Assembly (NCBI GenBank): GCA_023440865.1
Contig: JAEXRM010000086.1
Span: forward strand, 1 to 5,694
Reading direction: 5' to 3'
Length of the DNA: 5,694 nucleotides
From: Bacillota bacterium
GTDB taxonomy: Bacteria > Bacillota > Clostridia > DSM-8532
Under the pieces are notes generated by a model. That model did not search any database. It worked only from the letters and a program-made list of their open reading frames with translations, and had not been told where the DNA came from. How positions within the stretch are numbered: position 1 is the first letter of the stretch; the number at the start of each line of letters is the position of its first letter. Position numbers and translations under genes: made by a program. This document shows, in pieces, positions 1 through 5,694 of the stretch.

Positions 1-423
1 AAGCAGCGCCGGCAGGCGGGCAATGGCCTCCAGCAGCTGCTGCGGCAGCGTCTCGGGAACACAGCCCGCCTGCCGGACGATGGTTGCATAATTGTAGTCC
101 TCGATTTGTCGAATCTTCGCATGGCCCGCATCCGTCAGATGCACATGCACCGCACGCCGGTCCTCCGCGGAGCCTTCGCGCCGCAGCAGGCCGTCCGCCT
201 CCAGGCGGGCCAGCATGCGGGTCGCCGCAAACCGCGGCACGCGCAGCGCTTCCGCCAGCTGCACGAGACGCATGCCGGGCGTCCGCACCAGCAGCTGCAT
301 CAGGTACACCTCATCCCAGAAAACCCCGAAGAGCTGGCTTTCACGCCGCTCAAAGAGATAGATGCATCGAAGGAACTGGTACAGGGCGGCATCGACCGCC
401 GTCCGTTCAATGGCCTGGCTCAT
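1..423 (-). CDS. MarR-family winged-helix transcriptional regulator (3' end cut by window edge)
   Basis: The first 141 codons are present and the frame is still open at the left edge, so the C-terminus is missing. MarR proteins are usually about 140-160 residues, so most of the protein is here. The start is the ATG at 423, reading MSQAIERTAV; a GGAGG Shine-Dalgarno (436-432) lies 8 nt upstream. The nearby ATG at 428 is out of frame and soon hits a stop. Residues about 10-50 form the N-terminal helices used for dimerisation. Residues 51-80 form the helix-turn-helix, with recognition helix around VPRFAATRMLARLEADG. The wing follows with the family signature EDRRAVHVHLTDAG (87-100). Members are dimeric DNA-binding proteins that usually repress their own gene and neighbours such as efflux pumps or stress genes, and are released by small ligands. 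The ligand and targets cannot be told from here. A palindromic array at 471-516 upstream is a plausible autoregulatory operator. Family assignment is secure; specific role unknown. Confidence 0.9.
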   Translation of the reverse strand, partial: MSQAIERTAVDAALYQFLRCIYLFERRESQLFGVFWDEVYLMQLLVRTPGMRLVQLAEALRVPRFAATRMLARLEADGLLRREGSAEDRRAVHVHLTDAGHAKIRQIEDYNYATIVRQAGCVPETLPQQLLEAIARLPALL

Positions 424-470
424 GCATGTCCCCTCCGGACTGTCGTCTTGCTTTCCTTCCATGATCACAC

Positions 471-516
471 ATCTTGTTGCACTTTGCAACATCTATGTTG
501 CGAAACGCAACAAGAT
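471..516. promoter_or_regulatory. Probable operator upstream of marR: two 17-bp palindromes, four GTTGC half-sites
   Basis: Two palindromes of the form TGTTGC-N5-GCAACA occur at 475-491 (TGTTGCACTTTGCAACA) and 496-512 (TGTTGCGAAACGCAACA). Their centres (483 and 504) are 21 bp apart, about two helical turns, so bound dimers would sit on the same face. The half-sites start at 476, 486, 497 and 507 in alternating orientation. The inner two also form GCAACAT-CT-ATGTTGC (486-501). The outer ends extend to a perfect 10-bp inverted repeat, ATCTTGTTGC (471-480) against GCAACAAGAT (507-516). The array ends 48 bp before the marR start codon. Palindromes of this size are typical of MarR or TetR dimer sites, so autoregulation by the adjacent MarR protein is the simplest inference. 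I could not identify a convincing -35/-10 pair here, so whether the array overlaps or follows the promoter is open. If transcribed, the repeats could also fold as mRNA hairpins. Confidence 0.7.
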
Positions 517-518
517 GG

Positions 519-531
519 CCGCGAATCGCGG
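519..531. repeat. Short palindrome CCGCGA-A-TCGCGG, possible degenerate third operator
   Basis: A perfect 6-bp inverted repeat with one central base lies just upstream of the marR operator array. Its centre (525) is exactly 21 bp from the centre of the second operator palindrome (504), which in turn is 21 bp from the first. Aligned on its centre it shares the GCGAA.CGC core with the second palindrome, but has CC/GG where the others have TT/AA. It could be a weak extra operator, a minor RNA hairpin, or chance in GC-rich DNA. Confidence 0.35.
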
Positions 532-541
532 TGCAGGCGCG

Positions 542-579
542 CAAACAGAAGGCCGTGCTAACACATGCCGGCACGGCCT
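542..579 (-). terminator. Probable intrinsic terminator of the pheST operon
   Basis: On the minus strand, 52 nt past the pheT stop, AGGCCGTGC (579-571) pairs with GCACGGCCT (558-550) in a perfect 9-bp, GC-rich stem with a 12-nt loop. The following bases TCTGTTTG are only moderately U-rich. The position, between pheT and a separately controlled marR gene, fits transcription termination. The weak U-tract leaves room for partial read-through into marR. Confidence 0.6.
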
Positions 580-630
580 CTGGAACAAATGCGGTTCGGC
601 TTCAACGGCGGCGTAATCCGCGCATCGGTC

Positions 631-3051
631 TCAGATGCCGCGGATCTCCGCGCCGAACTGCTTGGAAAGCTTCTTCATGATGGCCTTCATCTGGGCGTCG
701 ATCCCCTCGCTCGTGAGCGTGCCCTCGTCCGACCCAAGCCGCACGCGCAGCATCAGCGAGCGCTTGCCTGCCGGAATCTGCTTGCCGCGGTACTCCTCGA
801 CGTATTCGATCTCGCGGACCATCGGCCCCACCAGTGCTTCGATGTCGGCCCACTTCACGCTCTCATCGAGCAGCATCGACAGATCCTGCTCGACCAGCGG
901 GAACAGCGGCAGGTGGCGGAATGTGTTCGTGCGGGAGGGCAGCGGCTCGAGCTTGTCGAGATTGAGCTCGAAGACCACGGCCTGCGCGTTCTTGATGCCG
1001 GCCGCCTTCATCGTCTTGAGCGACAGCAGACCCACGGAGCCCACCACCTCGCCGCCGGCCAGCAGGTTCAGCCACACCTTCTTTTCCGCCCAGACCGGCT
1101 CCTCGACCCGGTCGAAACGCAGCGCCTTCATCTGGCAGAACCGCGCCATGGATTCCAGCGCGCCCTTGGCCTCGAAGAAGAGCGCCCCCGCATCCTTGCC
1201 GGCCAGCGCGCCGGCCAGATGCTTCTCCTGCAGCGGCAGGACCTCGCGCGGATCGGAGGGGGACATGCTGCCGGGACGGAACACCTGGGTCGCCTCGAAC
1301 ACCTTGAAGGTGTCGAAATACCGCAGGTTCGTGGCCAGCGTTTCCAGCATGCCGGGCACCAGGCTTGAGCGCAGGCGTGCGTTCTCCGGCGACGGCGGCG
1401 TGGAGATGGCCAGCAGGCCGTCGAGCGCGATGCCGGCGGCCTCATGGAAGCGATCCTCCACCCACGGATAGGTGAAGACCTCCTGGAAACCGCAGCGGAA
1501 CGCGAGGTATTCGCGGATGCTGCGGTCAAGCTGCACCGCACGCTGGTTGACGGGCTTGTCGAGCGTGATGGCGGGCGCATGGTAGGCGAAGTTCGCGTAG
1601 CCGATCATGCGGGCGACTTCCTCGAGGATGTCGTCCGGCAGCGAGATGTCGCCGGTGCCGCGCCAGGAGGGCGTCGCGATTCTCAGGCTGTCGCCGTCGG
1701 CTGAAACCTGGAATCCTAGCGGGGCAAGGCTCTTCGTCACATCCGCCGCGGTCACGGGGCTTCCCAGGCGCTTGGACAGGAACGACAGCGTGACGTCGAC
1801 GACCGGCGCCGCGGTGGGCTTGAGGTCGACATCCGAAAAGGCGGTGATCCTTGAACCCGGAACCAGCTCGGCGAACAGCTTCGCCGCCAATCCCAGCGCC
1901 TGGCCGACACGCTGCGTGTCGACGTGCTTCTCGAAACGGATGGAAGCCTCGGTGCGCAGACCGAACTGCTGCGTGGTGTGCCGGATGCAGGTGGGCGAGA
2001 AGTTGGCGATCTCGAGCACGATTTCGGTGGTGTCCGGCAGGATGGAGTCGTTCCGGCCGCCCATGATGCCCGCGAGGCCCAACGCCGTCGCGCTGTCGGC
2101 GATCACGAGGTTCTTCGGCCCCAAGGCGAGCTTCTTGCCGTCGAGCAGCTCGAGCACCTCGCCCTCATGCGCTGGGCGCACGACGATGCCGTCCCTCACA
2201 TGCGTGCGGTCGAAGCCGTGCGTGGGCTGGCCGACCGCGAGCATCACGTAGTTGGTGATGTCCACGAGGTTGTTGATGGGGCGCATGCCGACCTTCGTCA
2301 GCGCCACCTGCAGCCACAGGGGCGAGGGCGCGTTCGACAGGCCCGACAGGACCACGGCGGCATACCGGCGGCACAGGTCGGCGTTCTCGATGCGCACCGG
2401 GTACGCGGGCAGCGCCGCGTCGGGCGTGAAGGCCGGCAGCGGCTTCACCTCGCGGCCGTAGATGGCGGCAAGCTCGCGGGCGATGCCGTAATGGCCCCAC
2501 AGGTCGGGGCGGTTGGTCAGCGACTTGTTGTCGATTTCGAGGATCTCGTCGTCGAGGCCGAGCACATGGGCGATCGGGTCGCCCGGCTTGCAGGCGATGC
2601 CGGCAAGATTCACGATCTCGTGGTCGTCCGAGGCCGGGAACAGATCCGCCAGGCCGATTTCGGACGACGCGCAGATCATGCCCGCAGACGCGACGCCGCG
2701 CAGCTTCGACGCCTTGATCTCCACCGGTTCCCCTTCGCCGTGCCAGCGCACCTTCGAGCCGGGACGCGCCACGACGACCATCTGCCCGACCTCGAGGTTG
2801 GAGCCGCCGCAGACGATCTGCTCCGGCGCCGCCTCGCCCACATCGACCCGTACCACGCGCAGGCGGTCCGCCTGCGGATGGGGGGTCACTTCCGTGATGC
2901 GGCCGGCCACGATCTTGTCGAGACCCTCCGCCAGGTTCTCATAGCCCTCGACCTCGACCGTGCGCATCGTCAGGTCGTACGCCAGCGTCTCCATCGTCAG
3001 GTCGGCCGGCAGGTCCACATATTCCCGTATCCAATTGAGCGATACCTTCAT
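631..3051 (-). CDS. pheT: Phenylalanyl-tRNA synthetase beta subunit
   Basis: This is the beta chain of the cytoplasmic alpha2-beta2 enzyme that attaches phenylalanine to tRNA-Phe; beta binds tRNA and edits misacylated tRNA. The preferred start, ATG at 3051, gives 806 residues, normal for bacterial PheT (about 790-820), and begins MKVSLNWIREYVDLP. A GAGG motif (3062-3059) sits 7 nt upstream. An in-frame GTG at 3057 would add two residues but lies too close to that motif. Visible domains: OB-fold tRNA-binding domain about 40-150 (HPQADRLR 58-65, IVCGGSN 79-85, SAGMICASSEIGL 122-134); B3/B4 editing domain about 205-380 (GQPTHGFD 274-281 with the conserved His, RTEASIRFEKHVD 366-378); B5 domain about 400-475 (TPSWRGTGDI 460-469, EEVARMIGY 477-485); catalytic-like core about 490-690; ferredoxin-fold anticodon-binding domain about 711-806. 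No truncation or frameshift is seen. It lies 126 nt after the pheS stop, in the same T-box-controlled unit. Confidence 0.97.
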   Translation of the reverse strand: MKVSLNWIREYVDLPADLTMETLAYDLTMRTVEVEGYENLAEGLDKIVAGRITEVTPHPQADRLRVVRVDVGEAAPEQIVCGGSNLEVGQMVVVARPGSKVRWHGEGEPVEIKASKLRGVASAGMICASSEIGLADLFPASDDHEIVNLAGIACKPGDPIAHVLGLDDEILEIDNKSLTNRPDLWGHYGIARELAAIYGREVKPLPAFTPDAALPAYPVRIENADLCRRYAAVVLSGLSNAPSPLWLQVALTKVGMRPINNLVDITNYVMLAVGQPTHGFDRTHVRDGIVVRPAHEGEVLELLDGKKLALGPKNLVIADSATALGLAGIMGGRNDSILPDTTEIVLEIANFSPTCIRHTTQQFGLRTEASIRFEKHVDTQRVGQALGLAAKLFAELVPGSRITAFSDVDLKPTAAPVVDVTLSFLSKRLGSPVTAADVTKSLAPLGFQVSADGDSLRIATPSWRGTGDISLPDDILEEVARMIGYANFAYHAPAITLDKPVNQRAVQLDRSIREYLAFRCGFQEVFTYPWVEDRFHEAAGIALDGLLAISTPPSPENARLRSSLVPGMLETLATNLRYFDTFKVFEATQVFRPGSMSPSDPREVLPLQEKHLAGALAGKDAGALFFEAKGALESMARFCQMKALRFDRVEEPVWAEKKVWLNLLAGGEVVGSVGLLSLKTMKAAGIKNAQAVVFELNLDKLEPLPSRTNTFRHLPLFPLVEQDLSMLLDESVKWADIEALVGPMVREIEYVEEYRGKQIPAGKRSLMLRVRLGSDEGTLTSEGIDAQMKAIMKKLSKQFGAEIRGI

Positions 3052-3058
3052 CTTCACA

Positions 3059-3062
3059 CCTC
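3059..3062 (-). promoter_or_regulatory. Ribosome binding site deciding the pheT start
   Basis: GAGG on the minus strand lies 7 nt before the ATG at 3051 but only 1 nt before the in-frame GTG at 3057. This supports ATG, and the protein beginning MKVSLNW, over the longer GTG-initiated reading. Confidence 0.6.
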
Positions 3063-3098
3063 ATAATGGGTCGGCACGCGCCGAGGCCCTGTCCTGTC

Positions 3099-3120
3099 GC
3101 ACCGGCTTGCACCGGCTTGC
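3099..3120. repeat. 10-bp tandem repeat in the pheS-pheT gap
   Basis: The unit GCACCGGCTT occurs twice in direct tandem and is followed by a further GC. It sits in the 126-nt gap between pheS and pheT. No gene, promoter or terminator is evident in the rest of this gap. A small hairpin just after the pheS stop (GCGCC/GGCGC, 3160-3176) lacks a U-tract and so is unlikely to terminate transcription. The repeat may be simple slippage. Confidence 0.6.
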
Positions 3121-3177
3121 GCCAGCGTCCGTCCCGCGCCCTTGATTCGGATTGCTGCTGCGCCATGCTGCGGCGCC

Positions 3178-4215
3178 TTACCGGAACTGTCCGAGGAAGC
3201 GCAGGTCCGCGCTGTGGAACAGACGGACGTCGTCCACGCCGTACCGCATCATGACCAGGCGGTCCAGGCCGATGTTGATGTAGAAGCCGGACCATACGGC
3301 CGGATCAAGCCCGGCCGCCTTCAGCACATTGGGATGGGGCGAGCCGCCCGGCATGACCTCGATCCAGCCGACATGCTTGCAGACCTTGCAGCCCGCGCCG
3401 CCGCAGACGAGGCACTTCATGTCGATCTCGAAGCCCGGCTCGACGAAGGGGAAAAAGCCCGCGCGCATGCGCACGTCGACCTCCTGGCCGAACACCTTCT
3501 CGAGGATGGACTTCATCAGCAGCTGGCCGGACGCGAACGAGAAATCCTTGTCCACGATCAGCGCCTCATACTGGAAGAAGGCGCGTTCGTGGCGGGCGTC
3601 GGTGGCCTCGTTGCGGTACACGCGGCCGGGATACACGAAACGGGCCGGTGCGCCGTGCGTCTGCAGGTACCGCACGGAGGCACCCGTCAGGTGGGGGCGC
3701 AGCGCCAGCCGCTCCGCCCCGCGCTTTTCGTCGGTACCGGCGATCCAATAGGTGTCCATGGACTCGCGGGCGGGATGCTCCGGTGGGAAATTGAGATTGT
3801 CGAACGCGTACAGCTCGCTCGTGATCTCGTTTTCCGCGTAGATCTCGAAGTTGAGCGAGCGGAAGATGTCGTTGAGATCGTACGCCATCTGCGTGATGGG
3901 ATGCAGGCCGCCCGAAGCGACCGGTATGCCGGGCCGGGTGAGGTCGATCTCCCCGTCGAAGGCGGACGCCTCGGCGAGAATGGCCTCCTGACGCTGTTCG
4001 ACGGCAGCCGTGATGGCCTCCTTGACCTGGTTCGCCATCTGGCCGACGGTCTTGCGCTCTTCCGGCTGCAGCTTGCCCAGCTCCTTGAGCACCTCGGTGA
4101 GCTGCCCCTTCTTGCCCATCCATTTCTGGCGGACCTCCTGCAGCTGTTCCAGACTTGTGGCGGCCAGGATTTCCGTCATTCCCTCCGCCTGCATGGCTTG
4201 CAATTTCTCCAGCAT
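3178..4215 (-). CDS. pheS: Phenylalanyl-tRNA synthetase alpha subunit (divergent active-site motifs)
   Basis: This is the catalytic alpha chain of the cytoplasmic PheRS, which makes phenylalanyl-adenylate and transfers Phe to tRNA-Phe. It has 345 residues, usual for the family. ATG at 4215 is preceded 4 nt upstream by a strong GGAGGAGG (4227-4220). Residues 1-85 form the N-terminal coiled coil that binds tRNA. The class II core follows: GGLHPITQ (102-109, motif 1 region), GRVYRNEATDARHE then FFQYEAL (197-219, motif 2), FFPFVEP (254-260), and GLDRL (316-320, motif 3 with its Arg). CLVCGGAGCKVC (268-279) is a CX2CX4CX2C insert known in many PheS proteins and probably binds zinc. Compared with E. 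coli or Thermus PheS, several pocket residues differ: THTSP is PHLTG (174-178), FHQxEG is FFQYEA, and FAFGMGxER is FYINIGLDR (311-319), putting Tyr312 at the E. coli Ala294 position. The identity is certain because of these motifs, the downstream pheT and the Phe T-box upstream. Confidence 0.97.
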   Translation of the reverse strand: MLEKLQAMQAEGMTEILAATSLEQLQEVRQKWMGKKGQLTEVLKELGKLQPEERKTVGQMANQVKEAITAAVEQRQEAILAEASAFDGEIDLTRPGIPVASGGLHPITQMAYDLNDIFRSLNFEIYAENEITSELYAFDNLNFPPEHPARESMDTYWIAGTDEKRGAERLALRPHLTGASVRYLQTHGAPARFVYPGRVYRNEATDARHERAFFQYEALIVDKDFSFASGQLLMKSILEKVFGQEVDVRMRAGFFPFVEPGFEIDMKCLVCGGAGCKVCKHVGWIEVMPGGSPHPNVLKAAGLDPAVWSGFYINIGLDRLVMMRYGVDDVRLFHSADLRFLGQFR

Positions 4216-4230
4216 GGTTCCTCCTCCGGC

Positions 4231-4268
4231 AAAAAAAGAATCGCCCCATGAACGTTCATGGGGCGATT
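4231..4268 (-). terminator. Intrinsic terminator of the pheST T-box
   Basis: The span 4239-4268 is a perfect 30-base palindrome. AATCGCCCCATGAA pairs with TTCATGGGGCGATT around a CG centre, and is followed by C and seven Ts (4237-4231). It ends 15 nt before the pheS start codon. Its 5' arm overlaps the 3' arm of the T-box antiterminator (UCGC and CCCA at 4266-4259), so the two structures are mutually exclusive. Confidence 0.95.
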
Positions 4269-4468
4269 GCTCGCGGTACCACCCAAATTGCCCGTCACCG
4301 GGCCACTCGTTTGTTCTGTAACGGGAACCCCCGGCCGGGACTACCTGTCACCCCGGCGGCTCACCGGCGAACTTCAGCCTGTTCTTCCACGGGGCCGCTT
4401 GCAGCCGGCGGCGGCCCCTCTCTGCCTGGAAGTCGACAAACCTACTCTCCGGATCATCGCGTGATCTT
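4231..4468 (-). promoter_or_regulatory. Phenylalanine T-box leader (tRNA-Phe-sensing riboswitch) of pheST
   Basis: The minus-strand leader carries the T-box sequence TGGGTGGTACCGCG (4285-4272) just before a terminator. Stem I can be folded by hand: CCGG 4452-4449 with CCGG 4367-4364; GGTTTGT 4442-4436 with ACAGGCT 4382-4376; CTTCCA 4432-4427 with TGGAAG 4389-4384; GGGGCCGC 4418-4411 with GCGGCCCC 4398-4391. Between the first two helices is the specifier loop, with AGAGTA on the 5' side and GAAGTTCG on the 3' side, giving a UUC (Phe) specifier at 4371-4369. The GGCAGAGA bulge and GGCTGCAAG apical loop match the family's tRNA-elbow-binding motifs. Stem III is CCCGTTAC 4325-4318 with GTGACGGG 4298-4291. 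UGGU in the bulge can pair with the ACCA end of uncharged tRNA-Phe, stabilising an antiterminator (UGGG/CCCA plus GCGA-GCAA-UCGC) that excludes the terminator. The 5' boundary is estimated from a candidate promoter. Confidence 0.95.
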
Positions 4469-4474
4469 TCTATC

Positions 4475-4503
4475 ATTTCACCACAGATGCCCCGGAAAAT
4501 CAA
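4475..4503 (-). promoter_or_regulatory. Candidate sigma-A-type promoter for the pheST leader
   Basis: TTGATT (4503-4498) and TGAAAT (4480-4475) on the minus strand are separated by 17 bp, each matching four of six consensus bases. Transcription would begin near 4468, a few bases before T-box stem I, which is where such leaders usually start. The match is modest, and alternative -10 choices in the adjacent AATGATA are possible. Confidence 0.4.
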
Positions 4504-4540
4504 GCACACCCTTCGATGCGCCTCCACCCCGCCGGGATGC

Positions 4541-5694
4541 TCAGCGCAGGCTGCCATACACGGCCGACCGGATGCGCAGGTGGTGCCAGGCCTCCATGTT
4601 CGGCATCATCTGGTGCATGTAGACGGCGGAGAAACCCTCGGACGGATCGATGGAGGTCCAGGTGCCCATGGCGCCGGTCCAGCCGAACTCGCCGACGGAG
4701 GAGTTGCTGTTGCCGGCGACGCCGTCCATCATCGTGCGGACACCGAGGCCATACCCGTACCCGGCGAGGTAGGAGTTGCCGGGGCCCGCGAAATCCTGCA
4801 TCTGTTGCGGATTGAGCTGGTTCTTCCGCATGAGGTCGATGGTCTTGCGCCCGATGACGCGCTCCCCGTCGAGCTCGCCGCCATTGGCCATCATCTGCGT
4901 GAACCGCAGGTAGTCGCGCACGGTCGAGAACAGGCCCGCTCCGCCGCCCTCGTACACCGCGTCCGGCTCGTGGTTGTGGTCGAGCAGGCCGTCGATGGGC
5001 GTATGGGTGCCGTCCGCCTCGCGCCGGTACGGCGTGATCATGCGTTCCCGCTGCCCGTCGCGGTACCGGTAGCCGGTATCGCGCATGCCCAGCGGCTGGA
5101 AGATCTCCTCGTCGAGGAACTGCCCGACGCGCTTGCCCGACGCCACCTCGATGAGGCCGGCGACCAGCTCGTGCCCGTACCCGTACAGCCAGCGGGTGCC
5201 GGGTTCGGATTCCACGGGAACCGCGCCCATCGCACGGATTTCGGCCTGCAGGTCGTACCTGGGGTTCTTCGCGCGCAGCGTGTCGAGCGCCTTCTTCATG
5301 TCATTGGCCGTGTCGGAGCCGTAGAAGGGGTACGGCAGGCCCACCGCCATCGCGAACGCATGCTTGACGAGCATGGGCTGCTCCGCCTCGCGGATGACCG
5401 TGGCGCCTTGCGCATCGGTGTGGCGCACCTGGGTGTGGCGATATTCGGGAAAGTATTCGTACAGCGGATCGTCCAGCAGGAACCGCCCCCGCTCGAACAG
5501 CATCATGCCCGCCGTGCAGATGATGACCTTGGTCATCGAGAACAGGCGGTAGAGGGTGTCCTGGTCGACGGGGCGGCCCGAGGCCACATCCGCGAGACCG
5601 CAGTAGTTCTCGTACAGCACCTTGCCGTGCTGCGCCAGGGCGCAGCCGCAGCCGGGCGGCCCCACCTTGAGAAACTCGTCCATCAGATCGGTGA
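4541..5694 (-). CDS. Serine hydrolase, class C beta-lactamase/esterase superfamily (5' end probably beyond window)
   Basis: The frame ends at TGA 4543-4541 and is open to the right edge. The first ATG in the window (5683, MDEFLKVGPP) gives 380 residues, close to the usual 370-400. No Shine-Dalgarno is seen before it and the frame continues upstream (ACC GAT CTG), so the true start probably lies just outside. Numbering from that ATG, SMTK (49-52) is the SxxK motif with nucleophile Ser49 and Lys52. YGYG (167-170) occupies the YxN-type motif position. GGGAGLFSTVRDYLRF (246-261) is a typical structural block, and GWTGAMGTW (334-342) fits the third active-site element. This pattern is closer to family VIII carboxylesterases and other penicillin-binding-like hydrolases (PF00144) than to true AmpC enzymes. 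Substrate cannot be deduced: ester, peptide or amide hydrolysis are all possible. No signal peptide is visible in the part seen. No clear terminator separates it from the pheST promoter region, so read-through into the T-box leader is possible. Confidence 0.85.
   Translation of the reverse strand, partial: TDLMDEFLKVGPPGCGCALAQHGKVLYENYCGLADVASGRPVDQDTLYRLFSMTKVIICTAGMMLFERGRFLLDDPLYEYFPEYRHTQVRHTDAQGATVIREAEQPMLVKHAFAMAVGLPYPFYGSDTANDMKKALDTLRAKNPRYDLQAEIRAMGAVPVESEPGTRWLYGYGHELVAGLIEVASGKRVGQFLDEEIFQPLGMRDTGYRYRDGQRERMITPYRREADGTHTPIDGLLDHNHEPDAVYEGGGAGLFSTVRDYLRFTQMMANGGELDGERVIGRKTIDLMRKNQLNPQQMQDFAGPGNSYLAGYGYGLGVRTMMDGVAGNSNSSVGEFGWTGAMGTWTSIDPSEGFSAVYMHQMMPNMEAWHHLRIRSAVYGSLR

Noticed and set aside
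84..561. Plus-strand open frames over the marR region
   Set aside because: The minus-strand frame encodes a recognisable MarR protein with a good ribosome site. The plus-strand products are Pro/Ala/Arg/His-rich and have no motif.
565..1368. Plus-strand open frame (267 codons) over the 3' end of pheT
   Set aside because: It is an antisense shadow of the pheT C-terminal domain with low-complexity composition.
1924..3066. Long plus-strand open frame (380 codons) opposite pheT
   Set aside because: It is antisense to a clearly conserved gene. Its product is rich in His, Arg, Asp and Gly with no recognisable domain, as expected for frame shadows in GC-rich DNA.
3160..3176. Hairpin just after the pheS stop as a possible terminator
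   Set aside because: It is a 5-bp stem with no U-tract, and pheT follows as part of the same operon.
3142..4251. Long plus-strand open frame (369 codons) opposite pheS
   Set aside because: It mirrors pheS codons on the other strand, runs into the T-box terminator, and shows no family motif.
4452..4466. GATCA-N5-TGATC inverted repeat near the predicted pheST transcription start
   Set aside because: The 5-bp arms are short and partly overlap T-box stem I. It could be an operator, but nothing else supports it.
4523..4540. Small hairpin after the hydrolase stop as its terminator
   Set aside because: The possible ATCCC/GGGGT pairing is short, includes a wobble pair, and is followed by GGAGGCGC rather than a U-tract.
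4348..4557. Minus-strand open frame of 69 codons across the T-box leader
   Set aside because: The region folds as a T-box and the frame overlaps its stems. A leader peptide is not needed for this mechanism, and no ribosome site is evident.

Overview
The window is a compact, high-GC stretch in which every convincing gene lies on the minus strand. Reading in the direction of transcription (high to low coordinates) the order is: the 3' part of a serine hydrolase of the beta-lactamase/esterase superfamily (stop at 4541), a phenylalanine T-box leader ending in an intrinsic terminator (about 4468-4231), pheS (4215-3178), pheT (3051-631), a terminator-like hairpin (579-550), an array of palindromes that looks like a regulator-binding region (471-531), and the start of a MarR-family regulator gene that runs off the left edge (423-1).

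The T-box is the best clue to the organism. T-box control of pheST is characteristic of Bacillota (Firmicutes), so the likely source is a high-GC member of that phylum, perhaps a Clostridia-type anaerobe. Nothing in the window fixes a genus. Base composition and codon use look uniform, with no IS element, integrase, tRNA, CRISPR array or other sign of recent transfer.

Functionally, pheS and pheT encode the two subunits of phenylalanyl-tRNA synthetase, which charges tRNA-Phe. The leader senses uncharged tRNA-Phe through a UUC specifier codon and a UGGU bulge that can pair with the ACCA acceptor end. Expression should therefore rise when phenylalanine or charged tRNA-Phe is short. The hydrolase and MarR genes have no evident link to this pathway. 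The MarR gene appears to be a separate unit preceded by its own probable operator.

No whole new system is visible. The most interesting points are a PheS alpha subunit with several unusual residues in its amino-acid-binding and class II motifs (including Tyr at the position of E. coli Ala294), and a very regular four-half-site GTTGC array upstream of marR with a degenerate third palindrome in the same 21-bp register.
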